Shown one piece after another: positions 37,001 through 49,000 of a stretch of DNA of 64,000 nucleotides (the first letter of the stretch is position 1; the number at the start of each line of letters is the position of its first letter). The notes beneath the pieces are model-generated. The model was not told where the DNA came from, searched no databases, and was given only the letters and a program-made list of their open reading frames with translations. The stretch comes from Phorcus lineatus. Lineage: Eukaryota; Mollusca; Gastropoda; Trochida; Trochidae. The stretch spans positions 24,738,946 through 24,802,945 of the forward strand of contig OV121084.1 in NCBI GenBank assembly GCA_921293015.1, in the 5' to 3' direction. The translations under genes and the position numbers were made by a program.

Positions 37001-40000
37001 CTTTAAAGTCTCTTTTTATCTTAGATATTGGTTTTCTTACTTCTTTGGAAATGACCTCAAACTTTAACGTTAGTAACTATTTTAGAGTGAGGAATTCCAG
37101 AGGAATCCAAATGACTTTGATCAACAAATAATGATTACTACATGAGTAACTGTATCATACCACCTTGGCAAGAAGTGAGAGTATTTGTAAGTAGAGAGAA
37201 AGATTGAGTGATATACTCAAATCGTAGGAGTGAAAGTCTATGAACACATTAAAGTTATCAAAACACTTTTTAACAATTATTTTTGTGTGCAGGTTGCGAA
37301 GTACCTGCCCAAGGTGGACGAGAGTAGGAAGAGAAAGAGTGAGGAGCCCTCGACGTCCAGCAAGAAGGCCAAAGTTGAGGAGGTCAGTTTGTGGCAGTAG
37401 TGGTCACTCACGTGACTTGTGTGAAATATCTCTCACTTCAGTCACTTGCTTTGAAGTGATAAACACTTCTTGAACTTTATACAGCTCTTGATAATAAAAT
37501 CTCTTAAAATAACTATTGCCTATTTTTCACATATCTAACTCCTACACCCAAATTTGATTTCTTTCTTTCATTCTTTTGTGTACAATAAAAGTTTAGGTTC
37601 ACTTACAGCAAAACATTCATGTTATTTGTATGAACTAAACAGTTATATACAGATGCTTTTTATCAGATAAAAACAATGTTGCTTGAAATAAGAAAATGAT
37701 GTGAATATTTAAAAATTCCAAAAAGTGCAATAAATTCATCTTATTTAGGATTGCACACCATACGTGTGACACACATAACTCATTCACACCTTTTATTGTT
37801 AGAAATATTGGTATCTGCAAATTCAATTAGATCTTGAAAGCAGAAGAACAATTTATTTATCCCCCAACCCCTGCCAGGGAAATGAAATAGTGCATATCAC
37901 AGACAACCTATCTTTAGTCTTTCCATATGTTTTGCCCACCAGGAGGACATCGCTGACGACGATGATGACGACATTGGTCTGACTCCGTGGACCAGCAGGA
38001 CTGACACTCGGCCGACTGGAGCATCTCGTCAAACTGCTATCGACATCACTGCAGATGACCTCCGACCTCGACTCACACCCCAGAATGTTGCGGATTTAGT
38101 CTTACTCAGCATGGTAGGTAATTGTTCCTAGAATTAAAGTCTTATGGACCTAAATTAAAATGAGGTTTATGAAACCATCTTATATTTCGAGTATACACAA
38201 TGAGTGTTCCTGGTCACTAGGTGATGCTCCCAGACACTGCCCCGGCCCAGTTCCAGGCCACATACACCCCGATTGCTGCAGCCGGCACAGACTCCCAGGT
38301 CCGCCATCTTGCTCGACTCCTCGCCACACAACTCACCATGGCAGGCATGGGCAGAGGGCTCGGGGAACTGCAGAGGACAGTGAGTAGAGGAGCCTTAGTA
38401 GAATTTATGCCTTGTTTTTACTTGTTAAACATTCTCTCAGTTCTGTTGAACTTTTTTAAATAACACACATTGATTCATTGATTGACAGATTTTGAAATTA
38501 ACTTTTAAGAAATAATGACTATCGTAAAAAAGTATGTCATATAATTGCTATGAAAGTAATAAGGGTAAAACCATCACTTTCTCTGGTGTAATACAAATGT
38601 TACATTTGTTTTTGTAAAAGACATATGACACAATGCTTGGTCATCTATCAGTCGCCATATCTCTTTGTTTCCACTTCACAGGCCATGGAACAAGGAATAG
38701 TGGAAGCCGGGGATACCTCGCCATCATCACCTTCAAACTTTGAACCTACATCACCTAAACAGGTCATCCAAACTCTAGTCGGTGAGAAAATATTTCATCA
38801 ATAAGCAAGAATCAGTCAAACTTAATACAGAGTAAAGCAAGTATTTTGATAAAAACTTTATGATAGTGAAAAATGAATTTTTGCAAAGCTTATCATTCTC
38901 TCATGTAAGAAGTTAACGGGATCTCTCATCACTAGTAATATCCTGATTGAATCCAATCAAGGTTAGTTATGCAACAAATGAACTCGTTTCAACCAATCAT
39001 TCAGTCTCTTCATGTTACCATTAACCAAGGAGACTTGAATTCCTTAGTAAGTACATCAAATTTCATTTTAATAAGGAAATTTACTAGATTTAGCTAATCA
39101 TCATCTTTCCATGTGTTTATTCAAATGAGATGAAATGAAAAAATTTAATATTCATGCTAGTTAGATAATGAACAAATATCACATCAAGAAATGAGTTAAA
39201 AAGACTGGCACATAAACTCCTTTTTTTGTGTTCTGTCACATGTCAAAGTCTCAGTGGTAGAGCTGTTAAGCTGTTGGGAAAGTCATTGATTAAAATAAGG
39301 GCCTGGCACTGAAGGTTTTGGTATGAATTTGTATCTTCAGTGATATTCTTTTTTTAATTTTGCAGGCGGTACAGTGAGCTTCACCGACTCTGATGAGTTC
39401 AGGAAACCAGAGCCAATAGCTGCACCAGTGGTGAGTAGATGTTTGAGAAATTAAGAAATCATGTCTTCATTATAGATGATCTTTTGCCTGCCATGAATTG
39501 AAACAATTAGAGGCCTACTCAAATATCAGATCGTCTTCACAACTCTAACTTCTCACTGAACAGCTCAAGGTCTTCACACGAGCACTATGGACCATGCATC
39601 AATGTAAGAGTGATAAATTCGCCTATTTTCATTGAAATTTATCATCAACTTCTTAAATGTCTGAGAACATTTTATGTAAAAAAACCAGTCAGCCCTAAGA
39701 TTTATTAAGAATAATGAAAAGTAGCCAAGGGAAACCCTGACATATAAACATTGTAACATAAGCTGACAGCATTTGGTAATCAACAATTGGACTTTTACTT
39801 GCAGGTACAACCACGTAAAGGAGTTATCCGCCAGTTCAAGCTGTCGTCCGTCACTCACCCGCTGGACTCTGAGAAGCTTGACAGTATGACTCTCTCGACT
39901 GTGAAGAGAATTTTCAATGCCGAAAGTGAGTTGTTTCCCATTCACCTGTTGTAGTACTACACATGTTTTTTATTAGTACAGCATAGCAATATCAGACCTA

Positions 40001-43000
40001 TAGTCATTCTATGTTACTCTATTTATTACTGTATAGTACAATTCTGAAAAGCAAGAACATTTTAGGACAAAGCAGGTTACATCATTTCTGAAAAGGAAGT
40101 TGATTATATTGTTTAAGTCATATTTCAAACATGAAAATTATTTCATTATGTCTAATAGGACTGTTTTTTCCTTTAAATTGCTTACATACTACTAATTGGG
40201 TCAGTGAATGGGCAATTTCAAGGTTAAGTCTAGATTTGTGATGAGAACACTTGACAATCTATTTTGGATGGTTGCACCAGTCAGTCAAATGAATTTTGTA
40301 ACTAATCTATAGCTTACAAAATGTTAAGTCACAACTGTATTTACAACTATTTTGACCCTTCTTTTTCAAATTTCCAAATCAAAACACTAATTGACCTTTG
40401 ATGTTACTATAACCATGTCCCGAGGTTATAGATACATAAAGAATATTTAATGAGAAACAGCAACTTTTCTGAAACATGAGTTACCCTTCTTTCCATGGTC
40501 CCGTCAGAGATCGCCATTCAAGCCCATGTTCCTAACGCACGGACCAAGATCCTATCATGTCTGACAGCAGCATTTGGGGGAGAACTCAAAGACAGTAAGT
40601 TTGGAGCAGGCTTATAAAACTTTTCAACATTAGTTTAAAACTTGTGCTAATCAGATTTGTCTTACTGGGTTATTTGAGTATGTACAGAAAGTAACATCAT
40701 ACAAAAGGCTTGACAACGTTATATTACCATTTATTAACTTATTTATATATTTTAAATGGACATTGTCTTTTAGTTCATTACATTGAGTTATTTATATTTG
40801 ATCTCCAAGTTATCTACTTATGCACTTCAAACAGCTGTAAAACGTCTGTGACATCAGTTAAATTTGTGCCTGTGAAAAAAGGTCCTAAACTTCTAACCAA
40901 TAGATTTGAAATGCAACTACAAATAGCAGTAAAGGAATTGTGTGAAATTGTCGTAAAAGTATTTTGTTTCTTGTGTTGAGTTTCCTTCTGCATTATTGAA
41001 ACATATTGGATACCTTTATTATGTCGTCACTTTTACCTTGTTACCAATAAGTTTCAGAAAGTTGTGACTATATAACATTATTCTCCACCCCATTACAGTG
41101 ATGCAGACATTTGTGTTCGAAGACCTACGTAACCGGTATGAACTGGCGTTCGCATGGCTCTACCAGGAGTATGCTAACTGTCAGGGGTTTAGTGTGGCAA
41201 CGCCAGTGGGGGAAAGACCAACACTTCACAGCTATGACGAGTGTCTCACCCGGCTGCTTACAGGGCTGCTTGAGGCACAGGATCAGAGAGATGGGTGAGT
41301 GATAAACCATTAATCTGTAGATTGTAGAAGATTGTGGCTAGTCCTGGTTTTTATATCTGTGGATGAGTTTCGATTCCTGTTAATAAGTGAGAAAAATTGT
41401 TTAGTTGGTAACTTCTCACCTGATTTTGCAAAATTTGGGGGGAAATGTCTATCTCTCTTATCTTATCAAGGTCTCTTAGTGCTGAGGTAGTCGTAAGTAA
41501 CATACATCAATCCCTCTACATCCCTCTACAAGATCTTAAGAAGATATCGTTTGATCTCACACAAGCAATATCTCCTTAGAACAGTTTTTTCATGATGATG
41601 GACAAATGGTTGATGCATTACATACCTGTTGGGCTTTTTTGTCATATGTATGTCAATTTTTTTGCCTCCCAGGTTATTCAACAAGCTGATGTTAGAGGCT
41701 CCAGTCATTACAGACAACGCTGTACATATACTGAAGAGATACTGCCAAGATGTGGTACGTCAACTTTAGAATGCTTTTCATAGATTCAAATCATATAAGA
41801 TATGAAATAAATAATTTGTGGCAATAACATTATGCTGACATTATGTCAAGAATTTCATTCAACTTTTGGTTTTTTATTTAAGTAAAAGAAATATGTGTAA
41901 AGTGTTTTGAGATTAACTGATTCCTGTCCAAGCCTCTGCATTGTCTTAGTGATCTTTGTCTGATCCAGGAGTTTTGATGTATATATGCAATTGAGCACAG
42001 GCCAAATCAACAATAACTGAGAATTGAGAGCATGTATGAGAGAGTGTGACATCACAAGTCACAATGTGATAATCACCTGGGACAAATCCCTTTAAAGTAT
42101 ATTTCACTTCTTCTAATGACCATAAATGTTAAGAACCTGTGTAGACTTACTTTTACCAATCATTGCAATCGGAAGACCTATCATTTGAAAGGGAAAATTT
42201 AAAGAGCTGCAGAGTCAATGGCTCTATTGAGAAGTTGTCCTTTACTTGATTAATTAAACATGGATTAAATCAGTAAAGAATTCTGCTTATCCACTTATTA
42301 AAATACCTGGAATTATCCTAATTTATTTTTCTTACCTATTTGAACACGTCAATAAGATATTTACCTGCTTGTTGTTTTGTTGTAGGGTCACCTTGACCTG
42401 GGCATGTCGGTGTTGAAGGATTTGATCATGATGCGTCCATCTCAACGACTCCGCTTCCTTGACGTCCTCCTGGACCTCACATCACACTACGAGGCAGATG
42501 TAAGTACCAGCGTTTGATGCATCACTCATGATGAGACTTGTTAGCATAAGGAACTGTCTTAAAGTAATAGCATGTCATCCTGGTTTGTTAGTACCATACT
42601 CTCAGGTTTCACTGCAATGCAGAGTCATAATGTGATTGAAGCCTTTTTCTTGGCAATAATAACGGCTGCTGCCAAATTTTTTGTGGTAACAGAAGTACAG
42701 TGAGATATCACCCAACCTTTAACTAGTATGCTTCACATTCAAATTTGAACAAATGTGAATCTGCCTTAACAAACAATTACAAGAATTGAAAACAGAAATA
42801 TTCTCTCATCCTGGATTTTCTTACCCCTCTGACAGAGGCCATTTTCTACTTGCAGCATTTCTTAATGGCAATGTTCAAATCTTAATTTGTAGTTCTTGTA
42901 GAAGAATCTTCTTGACCTAACTTGATATTTCTCCCCTTCAGGTTAGGAATACGGCTATAGAAACTACCAAAGAACTCTACAACAAGGGAAGTCTTCAAGG

Positions 43001-46000
43001 TACAATAGAGGTAAGTCATATATTGTGAAAAATGTTCTGTGCAATTTACTAGGATAAATGGCAGGTCCAAGAGGGATGTTCTGACTTTGATAGATAAAAA
43101 GGAACAGAATTGTTAACACTTTTTTTAAATTTCTGGATCCGCCACCAACAGTGACTGAGTTCCTACTGGCGCTTGTACACTACTGTAGCTTAACTTGATG
43201 GTACTTTTAAAATTTTTATGAAGGTTGCAACTTATCCCCCAAGAAGACGCATCACTCATACCGTAAGTGTTGATTCTAGGAAGCAAGGCTTTTATCACCT
43301 AGTTATGCCTTGTGGGGGAATTTGTGTTTGAACTTGAACAGATGATAGCTCTATAACCAATTTTATCATTTCAGAAATTTGCAGTAGTGCACCTGAAGAA
43401 GTTACTGTTGCCTCGTCCCCCGCTGTCTGACACTAACCAGGCAATCAGAGTGCTTCGTTCCACCCTCTCAGGTAGGTAGGAGCTAATAATGGTTTTATGA
43501 ATTATAGTTTTGCATTGCATTGACAACATTCTAAAAGAATTTGTCTTCAGCCAGTGGTCAGTCCCGTTTTATTTTCCTTTGTGTAGATAGTTCGGGTTGA
43601 TTGTCTTCTCAGAAAGGCTCGACATTACTACAGCTAAATTCTATCAAGATCATTAGAGCCTTTAAAAGTATTTATGTTTTGAATACATAATAAAGAAAGA
43701 GGATAATTTCTTACAATTCAGAACACATTTCCAACATATTTCAAAAAACATTTTCTCATAAATTTTGAGTTTTGCAAATTAATAAACTATTGAATGCTCG
43801 AAAAACATGAATTTTACATAGTTTGGATACATATACACCAATGTATGAGTTTATGTCCCTCTGTGTTTCAGTTGACCTCGCCGATACGTGGACGGAGGAG
43901 GTGATAAAGTCCCACCTGTATTTGTACCTGGGTCTACTGCCCTCCAACCACCGACTCATACACGAGTGAGTAGCTCAGGGAATGAGACTTATCTATCATT
44001 GAAATGTAACTCTTCATGGGTTGGCCCAGGATTATTTGGTTAACCTCAAACTGGTGGGAAAAACAGTTTTACTGAACTTGTCTAGATAAAGCACAAGATC
44101 ATGTGAACACTATTTCTTTTCTAGCTTTTCAATTTTAACCAGTGTTCCTTATTGTGCAACCAAACTGAGGAAAACTTAACTTAAAACTTAACTTTAAAAA
44201 AAAGTAAATGTTTAATTACAATATCAAGTAGGTAGTTAATTAAACTTTTGCTGTTATATATATACTTTATTTATTCATGATAATATAAATGAAGTAATAG
44301 GCAGCAAGCTTGTTAGAACTTAATAGCCATCTATTGGCTCTACGAGAAGATATTTGCTCTGTACTCTTTATAGATGTTATTTGGTGCTTGTTGTGTTAAT
44401 CAGTAAAGGCTTGCACTGATGAAATTAGCTAATTTTTCACATTTTACCACTTTGTACTTTTAGACTGGCTAATGTTTATACTGCAACCTCAGCAGACATC
44501 AAGCGAACCATTCTCAGAGTCCTTGAGGTCCCGGTAAGTTGAACAACTGTCACGTTATTAGTCTTGTGGCTTGGACTCTCACAAGAATTGCTGACATTCA
44601 TCAATCATTTAATAAAGGGCAACACACTCTTGTGCTCCATTTTTTATTTTGGCATGAGGTAAAAAAACTTCAGCAAAACTTCTATTTATTTTACAATTGA
44701 AAAAGAGATACACTACACTTATTTAGATTATCCGCAAACGGCAAATAATTGACAATGTCTCTCACGCCCTAGCCCAGAGGCAATGACGATTAATGTCTTC
44801 ATTTCTAAATTTTTTTATTTTTGAGTGAATGTTTGCTATTCTTCAAATTGTGAAATCTTCAGCAACCAAAATGAAAAAATCACATATTAAAGATATATGT
44901 ATTTACTCAGAAATGTACCCTCTTATTCTATCTCTACAAAAAATCTGTGACATAAATTTGGTCATAGCATAACAAGACACTGTAGATCAGTTTAAGTTGT
45001 AGAATTGTGAGCTCCCTGTAGCAGCGTCTGACTATGCCTATAATGCTTGGTGCAGGTGAAGGGGATGGGTATGCAGTCCCCAGAGCTGCTCACCATGGTG
45101 GAGAACTGTCCTAAAGGGGCCGAGACACTCGTCATGAGGGTCATTCACATCCTCACCGACAAAAGTAGGTCATTGTGCGACTCTTCACTGATAGAAGGCT
45201 GTGATAATGGCATTGACAATGGACGAAAAGAAAACGGCCTTACTATTTAATGTGATAGTTGTAATCATTGTGATGATTCTAGTAATATAGTAGTTTTCAG
45301 TTGCAATTGTCAGCCATGATATAAAAATTCCTTCTTGCATTAAAGGTTTCGAGGTTCCACTGCTTAGTGAATGGTGAACCACGAATTACTATCGAGAAAC
45401 TGTAGCACTTGCTTAAACAATGACAACCTTGTCAACAATCAACAGTTTATGATTGTTCAGGTGACTCGCTTTTGGAAATGTTATCAATTGCTAGGGATTT
45501 AAAGCAGGCAAACCTTGCCTGTTGTGGGATACTATCTCATCATATATTTCAAAAACAAAAGAAAAGAAATTCTAGTCTTCTAGTCTTCTCTAGAATGTAA
45601 CAAGTGAATGTCACCTTCACAGCTCTGCCCTCCCCGGAGCTGGTGGAGAGGATCCGAGACCTGTACCAGAAGCGAGTCCCGGATGTCCGCTTCCTCATCC
45701 CAGTCCTCACCGGACTCACCAAGGTAGGGATCTACAATCTAGTTTGAAGTCAGTTGAACAGAGAGGATCGTGTAAGTCTGAATAAGTTTTCGGAGAATTG
45801 CTACATAGTGGAACAGAAATCATATTCTTTTTCAGGAAGGGATCCTCCTTGGGGTACTACTGCATAAAATCTGTATATTTTTGCTACATGACAGGTTGTG
45901 ACTATTTTTTCAATAAAAAATATAAAAAAAACCACTCAAAACGTGTTTTTGTACTTTCCACCACCCTAACAGGGCCCCTTCCCTGGCGATAACTGGTCCG

Positions 46001-49000
46001 CCAGGGCCGGTAACTCCATTAGCAAACCACTTATCAATCTGTCATTGAAGAGGAAAGACGTGTTCTCTAACCTTCACAAGTTGCTAAGTTTCTCTAAGAA
46101 ATAAGGACAATGGAAAAAGGTTCAAATGTATGGTAACCTTTATTGCTAAACGTAGTTTAGAATAGGTTCGCATTATCGCATTCCATCGCGTTGTGACTTA
46201 GGCTTTTCCCAAGCAGTTCGGGCCACGTGCTTCGTCTTTGCGCGGGAAAAGAGACAAACATGGCTGATTCTCGAAGATTGTTTTTCCCGACTAGGTGGAA
46301 AATAGATATCTTTCGTTTGGAATCAGTCGTTGTTTGGCACTTGATGTTATTATTATTATTATGTATTAATAAGCATCTTTTACGTCGATGGCGATTGTTT
46401 TCACCTGGTTTTTAACTTGATGAAAACTTCCGTTAATCGGTGGGCAAGCCATGTTGTGTACATGCTTTTTTTGTTTCAGGCTGTGATTGTAGTGCTTGCT
46501 TTTGGATGCTTCTCACTATTATATCGCGGCCGTCATGTTCTCTATAGTTTTATATATACATTTATATATTAACTTAGATTACACTTGCACTTCCCCTTCC
46601 CCCTTTAGTTCTTTCAACTGTTTCTTTTATGTTTGGCTTACAGTCATTCAAGAAATGCGTTGATTGCGGGGTCAATATCCCCCAGGCGGACGGCCATGAG
46701 GCCTGTTTGCCGTGTCTGGTGACCAGGGGTCACGTGGACAGCGACTGCTCTCTTTGTAACGGGTTCTGCGCCAAGACAAAGAAGAAGAGGCAGGTTGATA
46801 CGATCTTCTACAAGGGGATGTTGGAGGCGGGGCAGGAGCTGAGAGGACTGACCCCCCCGTCTAAGTCAGGTGGCACTGCTCGCCCTCCCGTATGAGCTGG
46901 GTCAAACCCTGTTCCCGGGATCGGCGACAGTGATCAAAGACTTCGCGGAACGGCTAGATAGGGCCAAAGCTGCCAAAGGCGGCTCTGGTTCTGCCGGGAA
47001 GCGCAAGTCCCCCCTGGAAGGCCTCCCGCAGGGACCGCCGCCCAAAGTCGGAACTTGGTGGCTGGGATCCGTTGCCTCTGTCCAGAATTACCAGTAGGGG
47101 GCAGACTCTCCCACTTCCTGTCAGACTGGGAGAGGGTCACGTCAAATCCCTGGGCCCTGTCCACACTCAGGGACGGACATTTGCCTCTTTGGAAGCATGG
47201 GCCACCTTCGTTTACCGGAGTGAGGCGCACCCCGGTGCCATCCTCCCCGGAGAAGGCGAAAGTCCTCAGCCGAAGTCGCAGCTCTGCTCGACAAGGCGGC
47301 CATAGAGGCGGTCCCGAGGGGCCAGGAAGAGACCGGTCGCACAAGAGATGGAACTGCCACGCCTCCTGGAGGAGAGCTGGAGACACCGTTCCCCCCTGCT
47401 TTGCGATATAAGTCATGGCAGTCTGGTTGTCCATCTCCAGACGCACCACCCGACCTCTTACCAAGTGGAGGAGTTGGTCGAATACCTTCCTCACCGCCCT
47501 CAGTTCCAGCACATTGATGTGCTCTTTGGACTCGTCCGGAGACCACAGGCCCGAAGCTGAGTGATCCCCCAGGGCTCCCCCCCAACCTGAGAGGGAAGCG
47601 TCTGTCTGAACTGTTACCTCGGGCATCGGCGTCACCAAAGGTAGACCCCTGGCGAGGTTGTCCTCCTTCAGCCACCATTCCAGATGAGTGGAAAGCCACT
47701 CCGGAATGGCCACTGATTCCTCTAGACTCCCGGCATGCGACCATCGTCCCGCTAAAGCCTGCTGGACTGGTCTCATCCTCAACCGAGCTCTCCAAACCAC
47801 GTCCACCGTCGCCGCCATATTCCCCAGCAAACGAAGCCATGTCCATGCGGAGTGTGCGGGTGACAGCAAGAACTGCTGCGTGGTCTGAATTACCTTGGTC
47901 ACTCGGGCGGGGGCTAGTGCAACTAGTCCCCTCGCCGTATCGAACTGAGCCCCCAGGAACACTAAGTCCTGGGTGGGAGTGAGGTCTGACTTTTTCATGT
48001 TTATGATCCAATCCAGCCTGAGCAGAATGTCTAAAATCTCCTGGGTGGCCTCCTGATTCCCCACTTGCGACAGGGCCCTGATTAACCAATCGTCCAGGTA
48101 CGGGTGACAGCACCTGCCCTTGGACCTGGCCACCTGCGCAGGAATCAGCGTCAGTTTGGTGAACACCCTTGGCCCCGTTGAGATGCCGAAGTGGAGCACA
48201 CGAAACTGGTAGCACACCCCGTCGAAGGCAAACCTTAGGTATTGCTTGAACTGGGGGTGCATTGGGACATGGAGGTATGCATCTTTGAGGTCGATTGACG
48301 ACAGCCAATCTCCCAGCTCTACCGATGCTATCACCGACCTCAGAGTTTCCATCTTGAACGATGTACCTTCCGGGAGTGGACAACGTCCGAGCGGACGCCT
48401 TGTCCCGGCGCATCCTTGCACCGCACGAATGGATGCTCCACCGGGAGATATTCGGGCTTATCTCCCAGTTGTACGGGTCGTTCCAGGTGGATCTGTTTGT
48501 GTCCGGAGTGACGAATCAGACACCGGTGTTCTGCTCCAGGATACCAGACCCAAACGCTCTGGCGTCAGTCGCCTTCGCGATAGACTGGACCGGCAGGGTG
48601 CTATGGGCGTTCCCGCCAATGCCTCTGATTCCCAGGGTTCTGTCGCAGGTAGGCAAGCAGCCTCCACAGCTGTTGGTCCTCATGACACCGCTGTGGACGG
48701 CCCAGAGTTGGTTTCCATCAGTACTCGGATATCTGGTTCAGCCTCCTGTACTGTTACCATGTCTGCCAGATCTGCTGACGCAGGAAGGGGCGCCACACCC
48801 GAATCCCAGGATTCAGTGGGTGGCCTGGCCTCTGTCCGGAATCGCCTCCAGGAGAGCGGTATTCCTGCACGAGTTGCAGACACAATACTGGCTTCGAGGA
48901 GGGATTCAACGAACATTCAGTACAAAGATAGATGGGCCTGTTATGCGCGCTGGTGTGGCAGTTGAGGGATTCTTGATCCCTTTTCTGCGGGCCTAGTGAC

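Noticed and set aside
47142..48413. 423-codon minus-strand frame overlapping the reverse transcriptase
   Set aside because: It is a shadow of the reverse transcriptase frame, Gly/Arg/Ser-rich and without motifs.
46934..48421. A 495-aa minus-strand host gene
   Set aside because: It holds DIRS reverse transcriptase and RNase H boxes; its last 130 or so residues are antisense to the element's own lead-in region.
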